Shown here one piece after another: positions 8,928-20,004 of a stretch of 64,000 bases of DNA. Under the pieces are notes generated by a model, which saw only the letters and a program-made list of their open reading frames with translations, did not search any database and was not told the DNA's origin. A program made the translations under genes and the position numbers. Position 1 is the first letter of the stretch. Every line of letters starts with the position of its first letter. Source of the stretch: Ramlibacter aurantiacus (GTDB lineage Bacteria > Pseudomonadota > Gammaproteobacteria > Burkholderiales > Burkholderiaceae_C); assembly GCF_016722895.1 (NCBI RefSeq), contig NZ_JAEQNA010000007.1:186001-250000 (forward strand), read 5' to 3'.

Positions 8928-10100
8928 ATGCCCGCCAAGACTGCGAACGTGTTGAGTAAATTTCTTCGGCGCGTCCGGGTAGCCGCGCCGCCTATAGCGT
9001 CCCTCCAGCAACAGATGGAGCAGCTCCTGATATTGACCCGGATCACGGAGGAGCGGTCACGAACGCTCGAACATGCGCTGGCGAAATCAGCGGCGCTGCT
9101 CGAGACCAGCCAGGAGCAGTTGCACTCGCTGCAGACGGTGGTTGGCCACTTCTCCTCGACGGCAGGTCTCGTGCAGGTGCTGGAAGAACGGTCGAGGTCT
9201 CATGAGCACGAGCTGTTGAACATGCACACGCTACTGAAGATAGCGGAAGAACGCTCGCGGTCGCTCGAACACCAGCTCCAGCAGGTGCTGATGTCCACGC
9301 AGCACCAGGTCGACTTTTCGCAGAGGTGGTACGCCGAGGCTGGCGCCTTGGCAACGGAGTCACCGATTGAGCGGGCCAGGCGAGCCGCCAAGGACCTTGT
9401 CCTGGAAACGGCGCACCCGGTGGCTAACGATAGCCATGATCATCTGGTGCCGCAGTCCACGATGGAAGGGCTGTCTCGACCGACGCCCTTCGTCATTCAC
9501 TGCGTGGACATACTAGGCCCCGACCTCCTGGCCATGGACATCGGCACTGGTGCAGCCGGACTGGTCTACGAGTTCGCCATGAACGGTGTCACCGCCCTGG
9601 GCATCGACGGCTCCGACTACTGCCGCAGGCATCGCATCGGCTATTGGCCCATGCTTCCGGACAATCTTCGAACTTGTGATGTCACCAAGCCATACAGGGT
9701 AAGCCATGCCGAAACCCGGCAGCAGGTCGCTTTCAATCTGGTCACGATGTGGGAGGTGCTAGAACACATCGCGGAAACAGACCTGCCGACAACTTTGGAG
9801 CAGATCCGCAGCCATCTGGCGCCCGACGGCTATTTTGTCGGATCGATCTCCCTCCTGGAGTACACGGACTCAGCGGGGCGCCCTTATCACGTCACGCTGC
9901 GCCCGCGTACTTGGTGGCATGAGACCTTTCGCCGTGCGGGGCTCGCGATGGTCGAGCAGCATCCGTGGGACTTACGCCTGTTCTGCCGGGGTAACGGCCC
10001 GCGGTTCCAGGACTTCCACAATTACGCACTTCATCCGTCAGAAGGGTTCCACTTCGTGTCCCGCCCGATCGAATCTGGCTCTGGCCGACGACTGGCCTGA
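8928..10100 (+). CDS. Coiled-coil SAM-dependent methyltransferase, candidate chain terminator
   Basis: A 390-residue protein with an N-terminal helical region (about residues 20-130) and a C-terminal class I methyltransferase domain. Motif I is AMDIGTGAAG near residue 203; an acidic motif II (LGIDGSDY) and WEVLEHI follow. The helical region holds three copies of EERSRxxEH at about residues 41, 86 and 107, typical of a charged coiled coil. I chose the ATG at 8928. The open frame extends to 8826, but that part overlaps wzt by about 90 bases and reads as coding sequence of the other gene. By analogy with WbdD of E. coli O9a, where a methylating enzyme on a coiled-coil rod sets chain length, this may cap the polymer seen by Wzt. 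Here the order of coil and catalytic domain is reversed, so this is inference. Confidence 0.8.
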   Translation: MPAKTANVLSKFLRRVRVAAPPIASLQQQMEQLLILTRITEERSRTLEHALAKSAALLETSQEQLHSLQTVVGHFSSTAGLVQVLEERSRSHEHELLNMHTLLKIAEERSRSLEHQLQQVLMSTQHQVDFSQRWYAEAGALATESPIERARRAAKDLVLETAHPVANDSHDHLVPQSTMEGLSRPTPFVIHCVDILGPDLLAMDIGTGAAGLVYEFAMNGVTALGIDGSDYCRRHRIGYWPMLPDNLRTCDVTKPYRVSHAETRQQVAFNLVTMWEVLEHIAETDLPTTLEQIRSHLAPDGYFVGSISLLEYTDSAGRPYHVTLRPRTWWHETFRRAGLAMVEQHPWDLRLFCRGNGPRFQDFHNYALHPSEGFHFVSRPIESGSGRRLA

Positions 10101-10127
10101 TCTGACCTCAATCGCGGATTCCCTTTT

Positions 10128-11210
10128 ATGCTTGAGAGCACCTCGACCATTGACTCGAAAAGTCAGATGCCGACACCGGCGGCTTTTCTCAAGGACGGCG
10201 GCAGCGCGGCTCCGTCGCCTAGCGCCCAAGCCACAGGGCAGGAAGCCGCGCCCTCGCTTCGCATGGCCATCGTCTCACCCTGCTACAACGAGCAGGCAGT
10301 CTTGCCACTTTCCATCCCCCGCTTGCTTGCACTGCTATCAGAATTAGAGCAGATCCACGGATGCAGCGGCGACAGCTATGTCTTGCTCATCGACGATGGT
10401 TCGCGGGATTTGACCTGGCCGCTGATCAAGGCAGCCGCGGAAGCGCATCCCGGCAAAATCCGCGGACTGAGGTTGGCACGCAATGCCGGTCACCAATATG
10501 CCCTCTTGGCGGGGCTGGAATACGTCACCAACCGCTGCGATGCCGTCATCAGCATCGATGCCGATCTTCAAGATGACCTTGATGCGCTGCCGAAGATGAT
10601 CGCCGCCCATCGGGCAGGCGCGGAAATCGTCCTCGGCGTGAAGGAATCGCGCACCGTAGATCCGGCAATGAAAAAGGTAACTGCCGCCGCGTTCTACAAG
10701 CTGATGAAGCTGATGGGAGTCAATCTCGTCGAAAACCATGCGGATTGCCGCCTACTCTCGGCTCGTGCTCTAACAAATCTTGCGCAGTTTCCCGAGCGAC
10801 TTCTATTCCTGCGGGGGCTCCAGCCCTTGGTCCACGGCCGCATCGCGACGGTTCACTACCACCTCTCGCCGCGGCTTGCGGGTGAAAGCAAGTACCCGCT
10901 GAAGAAGATGCTGTCGCTTGCTTGGAACGGGATTACATCCTTCTCCACCGTCCCGCTTCGCCTAATCTCCTGGACTGGCGCAATCGTCTGCGCCATCTCA
11001 GTGGTGTTCGCGGGTGTAGCGCTTGTCAGGACCGTCCTTGGCCAGACCCTGCCCGGCTGGGCATCTATTACCGTCCCGCTTTACTTGTTGGGAGGCCTGC
11101 TGATGCTGTCGATCGGGGTGGTCGGTGAATACGTTGGGAAGATCTTTGTCGAAGTGAAGCAGCGTCCGCGGTTCCTGGTCGACGAAGTTGCGGACGACCT
11201 GCTGCCATGA
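10128..11210 (+). CDS. Family 2 polyprenyl-phosphate glycosyltransferase (GtrB/DPM1-like)
   Basis: A 360-residue membrane-anchored enzyme that likely loads a sugar onto undecaprenyl phosphate for later use in the periplasm. The GT-A domain begins with SPCYNEQ and has LLIDDGSRD; the metal-binding ISIDADLQDD and the NHADCRLLSARA stretch are typical of the DPM1/GtrB group. Two strongly hydrophobic helices follow at the C-terminus (about residues 265-340). The first 45 residues are low complexity (Ser/Ala/Pro) and rare in relatives; an internal start at the Met of MAIVSPCYNE is possible. Its last bases overlap the next gene (ATGA). Together with the following large membrane protein and the small four-helix protein it forms a Gtr-like module. 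Confidence 0.88.
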   Translation: MLESTSTIDSKSQMPTPAAFLKDGGSAAPSPSAQATGQEAAPSLRMAIVSPCYNEQAVLPLSIPRLLALLSELEQIHGCSGDSYVLLIDDGSRDLTWPLIKAAAEAHPGKIRGLRLARNAGHQYALLAGLEYVTNRCDAVISIDADLQDDLDALPKMIAAHRAGAEIVLGVKESRTVDPAMKKVTAAAFYKLMKLMGVNLVENHADCRLLSARALTNLAQFPERLLFLRGLQPLVHGRIATVHYHLSPRLAGESKYPLKKMLSLAWNGITSFSTVPLRLISWTGAIVCAISVVFAGVALVRTVLGQTLPGWASITVPLYLLGGLLMLSIGVVGEYVGKIFVEVKQRPRFLVDEVADDLLP

Positions 11211-13285
11211 ACAGCTCACTGGAGCTCGACTCCCTGGCCGGAAATCGGGGCCGAAACGGCGTTTCCACCAAACGTTCAAGTACGCGCTTGGTGGGGATCG
11301 GGATCGCCTTGGCCTTGGTTTGGGCAGCGATCAACCTGCCGGCCGTTTTCCTGAGCGGATGGTTTCCCCTGGACCTGCCCGAGCTTTTCTTCATGGGCGA
11401 AAACCTTGAAGAGCGGCTTGCCTGGATCATCTCCCCGTACAACGGATCGGGACGATATTTTCCGGTCTACTGGCTGTACCACTGCCTGCAATACCCACTG
11501 TTTGGTTCTCGGACAGGCGCCTACTTGCTGACGCAAAGCCTCCTCTTCCTCGCTGGAACGCTAATTGCAAGTCGCCTGACCACCAGTCTGTCGCGCAGCA
11601 CGATGGCAGGGGCCGTCGTGTTCGGGGCAATCTATCTCGGTACTTCGATCGGAGAGAACCTGACGACCGTGGGCAAGGCGGAGCCGCTGTCGTTTGTGCT
11701 GGTGGTGTGCGTGCTGATGCTTGCGCGCATCCAGATGCTGCAGGAAGCGCTCTCGATCCGGCGTGGGTTAGCTATTGCAGTTCTCTTCGCCATTGCCATG
11801 CTGACCAAGGAGACATCGATGGTCCTCCTGGGCTTCGCGGGTGTCGGTGCTGCGCTCTCATGGATGGCCAACCGAATAGAGCCGACAGGTCGAAAGATCG
11901 AATCAGAAACCCGGCAATATTTATGGTTCTTCGGATGGTTGGCCGCAGGACTCGCCTTGGCCAAACTTCCATACCTCCTATTTCCCAGGACCGACGTGCG
12001 CAAGTCGTACACGTCTTACGAGGTTTCCTGGGGACTCATCGAGGAGAACCTCCGCTTCTACCTCTGGCAGCATCCCGATATTTTGTTCTTCGGTGTCTTG
12101 AGCGTAGGGACACTCTTGATACTTTGGCAACGCCAGCTCAGGGTCGCCGCCACTGAGGCGCAAGCTCAGAAAGACCTCATCTTTGTTTCCAGTCTCTGCG
12201 CCTTGGGGTGGGGCTATTGGCTTGCTCTATTGATCTGGCGCTGGCCGATGACCTATTACTTGTTACTGCCTAGTGTTGCTTTCAAGGTCTGCGCCATCTA
12301 TGCCCTGGTTCAGATCAGGCGCACGTACGGTTCCGGGCTGGCTTACCGGACTGCCGTCCTGTTCACGGTCGCGATGCTCGTGTACAGCGCAGCGCAAATC
12401 TACTACGTGACGGCAAGCCAGATCGCGTACTCACGTATCTACACCGCCGCCTTGCACAAGGTCGCAACGCTGCCTGGAATTGATCGCTCAAGACTGATCC
12501 TCGATACCTATCCCTTCTTTGCCGAACAGATTGGCGGTACATCGCGGCTCCTGAAAACACAACTCGGGGTTCCTCTTGAGGTACGGGGTATCGGGGAATT
12601 GACCGATCCCGCCGTATTGAACAAGGACGTCATGGACATATTGGGTATCGACCCCGCAGCGGTCGACTCGAACACGAGGTCGCTCCCGAACAGCGGAGAC
12701 TACGTCCTATCCTTTACCGGGCGCCTCATGGGTTTATGGTTTCTCCGAGGCGTCGCGCCTTTCTACAACGATTCGTCGCTGCTGCAAGCACAAGGTTGGT
12801 ACGACATGGATGTGGTCGCCGAAAGCGAAATCCGTTTTCCCGCCTGGTTTCCGCACGTGTGGCATCACCGGCCTGCGGTCGAGCACTCGTCAGTCGGATA
12901 CAAGCTGTACAAGGTCAAAGACGACAAACCCAGGTTTTTCTGGAAAGGCCGCTTTCCCGATGGATGGATCGGCCCCGCTGCCAGCCTGGTCGTGAGTGAT
13001 CGATTTGCCGCGCCACTCTCGGTGAAGTTCAGTGTACCGGCCCACACCTTGCCGGTCACACTGGCAATTTCGCGGAACGATGAGCCCTTCAAAACGATCG
13101 AGGTCGGCACACCGGACGAACTGGTGATCAATCTGGCCGCCGCCGACTCCGTGGGCGACACGGAGTGGAAATTCAACGTGTCTCGCTCCTTTGTTCCCAA
13201 GGAGATGAACATCAATAGAGATAAGAGGCGACTAGCCGCCCGAATTGCGCTCAGCCCCGATCCAGCGCGGCAGACCACACCATGA
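11207..13285 (+). CDS. Large multi-spanning membrane protein, probable GT-C glycosyltransferase
   Basis: A 692-residue inner-membrane protein with a hydrophobic N-terminal two-thirds (about ten to eleven helices) and a soluble C-terminal part of about 230 residues. I recognise no sharp family motif. An early loop after the first helix contains FPLDLPELFFMGENLEER, and acidic loops of that kind are where GT-C enzymes carry their catalytic residues. Its position between a GtrB-like lipid-sugar synthase and a small flippase-like protein suggests the GtrC role: transferring the lipid-linked sugar to the polysaccharide on the periplasmic side. It overlaps the preceding gene by four bases and is followed 10 bases later by the small membrane protein. 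The specificity is unknown, and an O-antigen ligase-like role cannot be excluded. Confidence 0.65.
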   Translation: MNSSLELDSLAGNRGRNGVSTKRSSTRLVGIGIALALVWAAINLPAVFLSGWFPLDLPELFFMGENLEERLAWIISPYNGSGRYFPVYWLYHCLQYPLFGSRTGAYLLTQSLLFLAGTLIASRLTTSLSRSTMAGAVVFGAIYLGTSIGENLTTVGKAEPLSFVLVVCVLMLARIQMLQEALSIRRGLAIAVLFAIAMLTKETSMVLLGFAGVGAALSWMANRIEPTGRKIESETRQYLWFFGWLAAGLALAKLPYLLFPRTDVRKSYTSYEVSWGLIEENLRFYLWQHPDILFFGVLSVGTLLILWQRQLRVAATEAQAQKDLIFVSSLCALGWGYWLALLIWRWPMTYYLLLPSVAFKVCAIYALVQIRRTYGSGLAYRTAVLFTVAMLVYSAAQIYYVTASQIAYSRIYTAALHKVATLPGIDRSRLILDTYPFFAEQIGGTSRLLKTQLGVPLEVRGIGELTDPAVLNKDVMDILGIDPAAVDSNTRSLPNSGDYVLSFTGRLMGLWFLRGVAPFYNDSSLLQAQGWYDMDVVAESEIRFPAWFPHVWHHRPAVEHSSVGYKLYKVKDDKPRFFWKGRFPDGWIGPAASLVVSDRFAAPLSVKFSVPAHTLPVTLAISRNDEPFKTIEVGTPDELVINLAAADSVGDTEWKFNVSRSFVPKEMNINRDKRRLAARIALSPDPARQTTP

Positions 13286-13295
13286 CTGGAACACC

Positions 13296-13625
13296 ATGAA
13301 AGGCTACTTATCCGCATTCCTGGTCGTGGTTTATGTCCTGACGAGTTGCCTGGGCCTCTACCTGATCAAAGCCGCCAATGTCTGGCAGTCGATCGGGTTC
13401 GTGACCGGCGTCGCGCTGTACGGCACTGGTGCGGTGCTGTGGCTCGTGTTGCTTCGGTTGCTGCCACTTTCGCTAGCATTCCCAATAGCAGCCGGTGGGC
13501 TCATCGTCTGCACGATGCTGACGGGTAGGGTCTTCCTCGGTGAGCGCATATCGCTCATGCAAACGAGCGGCGCTGCATTGATCATCCTCGGTATCTACTT
13601 TACGGCGATGGGGAGAAACGCATGA
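13296..13625 (+). CDS. Small four-helix EamA/SMR-type membrane protein, likely lipid-sugar flippase
   Basis: A 109-residue protein made almost entirely of four hydrophobic helices, with AFPIAAGGLIV and GERISLMQTSGAALIILGIY as in the EmrE/ArnE-ArnF half-flippase family. I chose the ATG at 13296 (MKGYLSAFLVV) over the frame start at 13245, which would overlap the preceding gene by 41 bases and add a charged stretch before the first helix. Given its neighbours, it probably flips the undecaprenyl-phosphate sugar made by the GT2 enzyme, taking the place GtrA has in phage serotype-conversion modules. ArnE/ArnF do this job for aminoarabinose lipid. It overlaps the following methyltransferase start (ATGA at 13622). 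Confidence 0.8.
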   Translation: MKGYLSAFLVVVYVLTSCLGLYLIKAANVWQSIGFVTGVALYGTGAVLWLVLLRLLPLSLAFPIAAGGLIVCTMLTGRVFLGERISLMQTSGAALIILGIYFTAMGRNA

Positions 13626-14433
13626 CCACCGACCTATTGGAACAGCAGCGGGAGCACTTCAACTCCATCGCGGAGCAGTACTTCGCGGCAAGAAAGCACC
13701 CCAACCACCTGGAACTAAAGCGGCTGATCTGGACGCACTTTTTCCAGCGGCATGTGCCGCTGATGAATGGAGTGAAGAGCGTTCTTGAACCTATGTGCGG
13801 CATGGCGGAGGGCTATGACATCGTAAGCCGCTATGCCGGAATCGCTGGCTTCAGTTATCTCGGGTTCGACTACAGCGAGGCCATGGTCGAGATCGCTCGC
13901 AAGGCTCGGCCGGGTTTGCGCATCGAGCAAGGCGATGTCACCACCTTTAGCTCCCCAATTCCCCCCGTCGATCTGATCGTACTGATCGGCGGACTGCACC
14001 ACGTTTACTCCCGTACCGGCGAAGCGATCAAGACGCTTACGGCAGCACTCAAGCCAGGCGGCTACTTCCTGAGTTTCGAGCCTACCCACGACAACTGGCT
14101 CGCTCGCCGAACGCGCCAGCGAATCTATGCGAGCAACCCCCTGTTCGACGTCGACACCGAACAGGGCTACGAGCGCCAAGACCTGCTGGCCCATTTCCAG
14201 AAGGCCGGCTACGAGAAAATCGACGAAATCGCCGCAGGCTTGATCTCATACGTGCTCTGGTACAACCCGGACGCATTTCCGGCGCTGAATCGAGGCGGCC
14301 AGGCATTGGTGCGAACCATGTTCGGTCTGGATCGCTGCTTCTGGGACAGCGCGGTCGGACGAAAGTTGTCGTTCGCGACCATTTCGCTCTGGCGCGCGCC
14401 CTTGCGCGGTAAGGCCGGCGACGGGGCAGCATC

Positions 14434-14437
<4 letters not shown>
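13622..14437 (+). CDS. Class I SAM-dependent methyltransferase
   Basis: A 271-residue protein with a Methyltransf_11/25-type domain. The SAM-binding segment is VLEPMCGMAEGYDIV (the usual D/E-x-G-x-G is partly altered to EPMCGMAEG), followed by YLGFDYSEAMVEIA and the post-motif IGGLHHV, with LKPGGYFLSFEPTHDN after it. The C-terminal 90 residues carry no clear motif. It overlaps the small flippase-like gene by four bases and galE by four bases, so it belongs to the same transcript. It probably methylates a sugar or a lipid-linked intermediate of the cluster; the substrate cannot be told from sequence. It lacks the coiled coil of the other methyltransferase in this cluster. Confidence 0.78.
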
Positions 14438-16540
<2,103 letters not shown>

Positions 16541-16562
16541 CGACGCGACGGACAGACAAGCA

Positions 16563-17417
16563 ATGAATCTTGTGGTCACGGGTGCGAGCGGCTTCACCGG
16601 CCGGCATCTGATCGAGGCAGCTCTTGGGCGCGGCATCAAGGTCTCGGCCCTGGAGGCCGACGTGATGCAGCGCTCGGCTGTCGCCGAGGAGTTGAGGGCA
16701 CTCGCGCCCACGCATGTGATCCACCTGGCCGCTATCAGCCAAGTCGGGCATCCCGACCTCAAGGCCTTTTACGATGTCAATCTGTTCGGAACGATTCATC
16801 TTCTGGAGGGCTTGTGCCAGTTGCCAATCACGCCCCAGCGCGTGGTGCTCGCCAGCAGTGCGACGGTTTATGGCGCCCATGCGGACTCGCCGATCTCGGA
16901 GGACCAACGGAGCGACCCGAGCAATCATTACGCCATCAGCAAGCTGTCGATGGAACTTGCCGCTCGCCCATTCGCTGATCGGCTCCCCATCGTCATCGCT
17001 CGGCCGTTCAATTACACGGGCCCCGGCCAGTCCACGGAGTTCCTCATTCCGAAGCTGGTCGAGCACTTCTACCACCGCGCTGCTCAACTGAAGCTGGGCA
17101 AACTGGACGTGGAGCGCGAGTTCAACGACGTGAGGTTCGTCAGCGAGGCCTACATCGGCTTGCTGAATCACGGCGAGCCCGGCGAGACGTACAACATCTG
17201 TACTGGGCAGGCGCTCACCGTCAAGCATGTGATTTCAGTCCTCGAGCGTTTGAGCAATCACCGAATCGCCTTGGCCATAGAACCCGCCCTCGTGCGGCCG
17301 AACGAGATTCGGTCCCTGTATGGAGACCCCGGCAAGCTGGCGCGCACGGTGAGCGGGCTGCCACGCTTCAGCATCGAAGACACGCTGTCTTGGATGCTCG
17401 GGGCCATGGATTCGTGA
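16563..17417 (+). CDS. rmd: GDP-6-deoxy-4-keto-D-mannose reductase (GDP-D-rhamnose synthase)
   Basis: Reduces the Gmd product to GDP-D-rhamnose. The protein has 284 residues, NAD(P)-dependent epimerase/dehydratase fold. It shows VTGASGFTGRH for nucleotide binding, ASSATVYG and HYAISK for catalysis, and the RMD-typical ARPFNYTGPGQ with FLIPKLVEHF. EFNDVRFVSEAYIGLL is the substrate-side motif that distinguishes it from Fcl and GalE. It sits between gmd and a family 4 glycosyltransferase whose ATG overlaps its TGA. An alternative reading as another nucleotide-sugar reductase is possible, but the adjacent gmd and the RPFNYTGPGQ motif make GDP-D-rhamnose the best assignment. Confidence 0.87.
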   Translation: MNLVVTGASGFTGRHLIEAALGRGIKVSALEADVMQRSAVAEELRALAPTHVIHLAAISQVGHPDLKAFYDVNLFGTIHLLEGLCQLPITPQRVVLASSATVYGAHADSPISEDQRSDPSNHYAISKLSMELAARPFADRLPIVIARPFNYTGPGQSTEFLIPKLVEHFYHRAAQLKLGKLDVEREFNDVRFVSEAYIGLLNHGEPGETYNICTGQALTVKHVISVLERLSNHRIALAIEPALVRPNEIRSLYGDPGKLARTVSGLPRFSIEDTLSWMLGAMDS

Positions 17418-18607
17418 TGCGTGTTGCCCTCAACGCCACTTGCCTTCTGTCACCCCTGACCGGCATCGGCCATTACACCCGGCAATTGGCACTTGGCCTT
17501 TCGGCTCGCGAAGATATCGACCCCCTCCTTTTCCTGGGCGGGCGCTGGAGCCAGAGCGTTCCAGAACCTACCCGCACGGCAGCCAGTATCGGCCGCCTGG
17601 CAGCTGTCGGACGTTGGATTCCTGGCGCGTATGCGGTGCGGCGCCTGCTACAGGCAAGTCGCTTCACGGCGCAGGCCAGGCGACGGGGCGTGGAGGTCTA
17701 CCACGAACCGAACATTCTTCCGCTACCGTTCGATGGGCCCACTGTCCTGACGGTGCACGACCTGTCATGGATCCGCCATCCGGAGTCGCATCCTGACGAA
17801 CGAGTTCGGACGATGGATCGGCACTTCGAGCCTGGCCTGCGGAGATCCCAGGTGGTGCTGACGGACTCGGAGTTCGTGCGGCACGAGATCATCCAGGAGT
17901 TCGGCTTTCCGGCCGATCGCATCCGTGCCATACCTCTCGGCGTTGAAGCCTTATTCTCGCCGAGGAGTGCCGAGCAGACACGTCCCGTGCTCGAGACCTT
18001 GGGGCTCATCCATGGCCAGTACTTGTTGGCCGTAGGCACCCTGGAGCCGCGAAAGAACCTCTCCACCGCCCTCAAGGCGTACCGTGCCCTGCCGGCGTCG
18101 CTGCGTGCGCGCCACCCCATGGTGGTCATCGGCATGAGAGGCTGGAAAACAAGTGGTCTCGAACAGGAGCTGGCGCCGCTGGTAGACGCCGGCGAGGTTC
18201 GCCAGCTCGGATACCTGCCGCGCGAGGAGCTGGCCTTGATCACCGCCGGCGCGTTGGCACTGGTCTATCCCTCACTGTACGAAGGCTTCGGCCTGCCGCC
18301 GCTCGAAGCAATGTCCTGCGGCGTGCCCTCGGTCACCTCCAACACCTCGTCGCTTCCCGAGGTCGTCGGGGACTCGGCCTTGACGATGGCGCCGCAGGAC
18401 ATAGACACGCTGAACCGCCACCTGCAGGACCTGCTCACGCTCCCCGAGTTGCGACAAACCCTGTCGGTTCGCGCGCTGGCGCGCAGCCGGCAGTTCAGCT
18501 GGACCCGATGCGTCGAGGAGACGGTCAGCGCGTACCAGCTGGCGCTGGCGCCGGCAAGACCTGCCGATACGCTTCCAGATAGGCGGTCGCCATCGCTGAC
18601 GCGGTGA
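17417..18607 (+). CDS. Family 4 glycosyltransferase (WbpY-like rhamnosyl/mannosyl transferase)
   Basis: GT-B enzyme of 396 residues. The N-terminal glycine loop SPLTGIGHYTRQ is followed by VLTVHDLSWIRHPE and DSEFVRHEI. The linker LAVGTLEPRKNL and the donor-site motif YPSLYEGFGLPPLEAMSCGVP, with the two Glu of the E-x7-E signature, define family GT4. The start at 17417 overlaps the rmd stop (TGATG); the open frame begins 27 bases earlier but that start is inside rmd. It resembles the enzymes that polymerise D-rhamnose or mannose in ABC-exported O-polysaccharides. Its last 83 bases overlap the convergent glycosyltransferase on the other strand. Confidence 0.85.
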   Translation: MRVALNATCLLSPLTGIGHYTRQLALGLSAREDIDPLLFLGGRWSQSVPEPTRTAASIGRLAAVGRWIPGAYAVRRLLQASRFTAQARRRGVEVYHEPNILPLPFDGPTVLTVHDLSWIRHPESHPDERVRTMDRHFEPGLRRSQVVLTDSEFVRHEIIQEFGFPADRIRAIPLGVEALFSPRSAEQTRPVLETLGLIHGQYLLAVGTLEPRKNLSTALKAYRALPASLRARHPMVVIGMRGWKTSGLEQELAPLVDAGEVRQLGYLPREELALITAGALALVYPSLYEGFGLPPLEAMSCGVPSVTSNTSSLPEVVGDSALTMAPQDIDTLNRHLQDLLTLPELRQTLSVRALARSRQFSWTRCVEETVSAYQLALAPARPADTLPDRRSPSLTR

Positions 18608-19688
18608 AGAAGTTTTCGTACCTCGTGCGCGCCCTCGCTCCCATCGCGCTTGCTAGTGATGCATCCTGCTGCAGGCGCACCAGGGCATCGTGAAGCGCCT
18701 GCGGGCTCTCAGGCTCCACCACGTACCCGGTTTGACCGTCCAGGTTGATGAAGCTGGTGCCCGTGCCAATGCCACAACTGATCATGGGCTTGCTGCACAT
18801 GGCTGCTTCAACGAGCGACATGCCAAATGCCTCGGACCGAAGGTGCGAAGGAAACGCGAAGGCCCGGCAAAGCTGTAGCAGGCACATCTTGTCTTCATCA
18901 CTCACCCGGCCAAGCAGGGTCACATTGTCGAGGCCGAGCGAACGGACCTTTTTCTCGATCGCTGGGCGCTCCGGCCCCTCACCCGCAATGACCACCCGAC
19001 CTGGGAAGTTCCGCGCAGCCTGGACAAGCACGTGCAAGCCCTTGTAGTAGCGAAGCACGCCCACAAAGAGGAAGAACCCTTCGCCTAGCCGAGCTCGCCA
19101 GCGGCCAATGGCTTGTGAATCGGGTTGGGGGTAGGCGCCCTCGTCCACCCCGTTGGGTATGACTGTGACGGGCGTGGAGAGGTTGGCGAGGACCGCGCTG
19201 CTGCGCAAATACTCAGGCGAGGTGGCGACCACACGGTCGACGGACCCCAGGAATCGGTTCATTAATGGCCGATAAGCCCGCATGAGCCATCGTTGCCGAA
19301 CAACGTCCGACTGGTAGGACACGATGCTGGGCTTACGATGGCCAGCCAGCAAGTGCAGAACGTCGCCGAACGGCCAGGGAAACTGGTAGTGAACCACGTC
19401 AGCCCAATCCACGTGTCGGCCAAAGTCCCGGAGCGCCGAGACCGAGACATTGTTGGATGCGACCTCGAACGATTGCCGGGTCCGATGGACTTTTCCCTCG
19501 GGCAACTCGATCACCGGCGGCTGAGGATCCCGGCTGAGAGTGAAGATGCGGCTCTCCACGCCAAGGCCGTTCAGCCCCCTGCCGAGCTGCGCGATCACCT
19601 GTTCAATTCCGCCCACGGTGTCAGGGTAGTAGCTCTTGTAAACGTGCAGCACCCTGAGCGGCCGCTCCAGCGGTAGCGCACCATTCAT
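18525..19688 (-). CDS. Family 4 glycosyltransferase (WbpZ-like)
   Basis: Leftward gene of 387 residues. HVYKSYYPDTVGGIEQVI is the N-terminal acceptor loop seen in WbpZ-type enzymes. It is followed by VIPNGVDEGAY, FLFVGVLRYYKGLHVL and the donor motif SEAFGMSLVEAAMCSKP of GT4. The C-terminal tail is Ala/Pro-rich (LPAPAPAGTR). WbpZ of Pseudomonas adds the first rhamnose to the GlcNAc-lipid primer; a similar starter role next to a WecA-type primer is plausible but unproven. The gene is convergent with the other GT4 and shares 83 bases of 3' coding sequence with it. It is the last recognisable member of the polysaccharide cluster. Confidence 0.84.
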   Translation of the reverse strand: MNGALPLERPLRVLHVYKSYYPDTVGGIEQVIAQLGRGLNGLGVESRIFTLSRDPQPPVIELPEGKVHRTRQSFEVASNNVSVSALRDFGRHVDWADVVHYQFPWPFGDVLHLLAGHRKPSIVSYQSDVVRQRWLMRAYRPLMNRFLGSVDRVVATSPEYLRSSAVLANLSTPVTVIPNGVDEGAYPQPDSQAIGRWRARLGEGFFLFVGVLRYYKGLHVLVQAARNFPGRVVIAGEGPERPAIEKKVRSLGLDNVTLLGRVSDEDKMCLLQLCRAFAFPSHLRSEAFGMSLVEAAMCSKPMISCGIGTGTSFINLDGQTGYVVEPESPQALHDALVRLQQDASLASAMGARARTRYENFFTASAMATAYLEAYRQVLPAPAPAGTR

Positions 19689-20004
19689 AGGACTGGATCA
19701 GCGTTCCAAAGCGAGGTCTGAATCATCTGTGTGCGAGAAAACGGGGAAAGCTTCGAAACTTCTGGCTAGCTGCTGCGCCGAACGCTGCATCGTCTACTCT
19801 GATAGAGCCTCGGACGAAGCAGTCGCCACTGGGACGGGTCGTGGTCGGCGACTGAAAATTATGCCCGACCGCTCGCTAAGCGCCCGCGCCGGCTTCTTGT
19901 TCGGCATCGGTCGTTCGGACGGATATCGCATCGGTGTCCGCTCGTTAGGTGCATGAGACATCTGCTGGTAATCTCGTTGGCAGGAGCCAGGGTAGGAAGC
20001 ACCG
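19689..20004. other. Intergenic region right of the polysaccharide cluster
   Basis: 316 bases between a leftward glycosyltransferase and a rightward TPR gene, so it must carry two divergent promoters. I see no strong hairpin with a T-run, no RNA gene and no insertion-sequence end. Short open frames here lack family resemblance and a ribosome-binding site. Just before the TPR gene, AGGAGCCAGG near 19980 and AGGAAG near 19995 are purine-rich and may serve translation. Confidence 0.5.

Noticed and set aside
19729..19956. 75-codon + strand open frame in the intergenic region right of the polysaccharide cluster
   Set aside because: No ribosome-binding site, no recognisable family; it looks like a chance frame.
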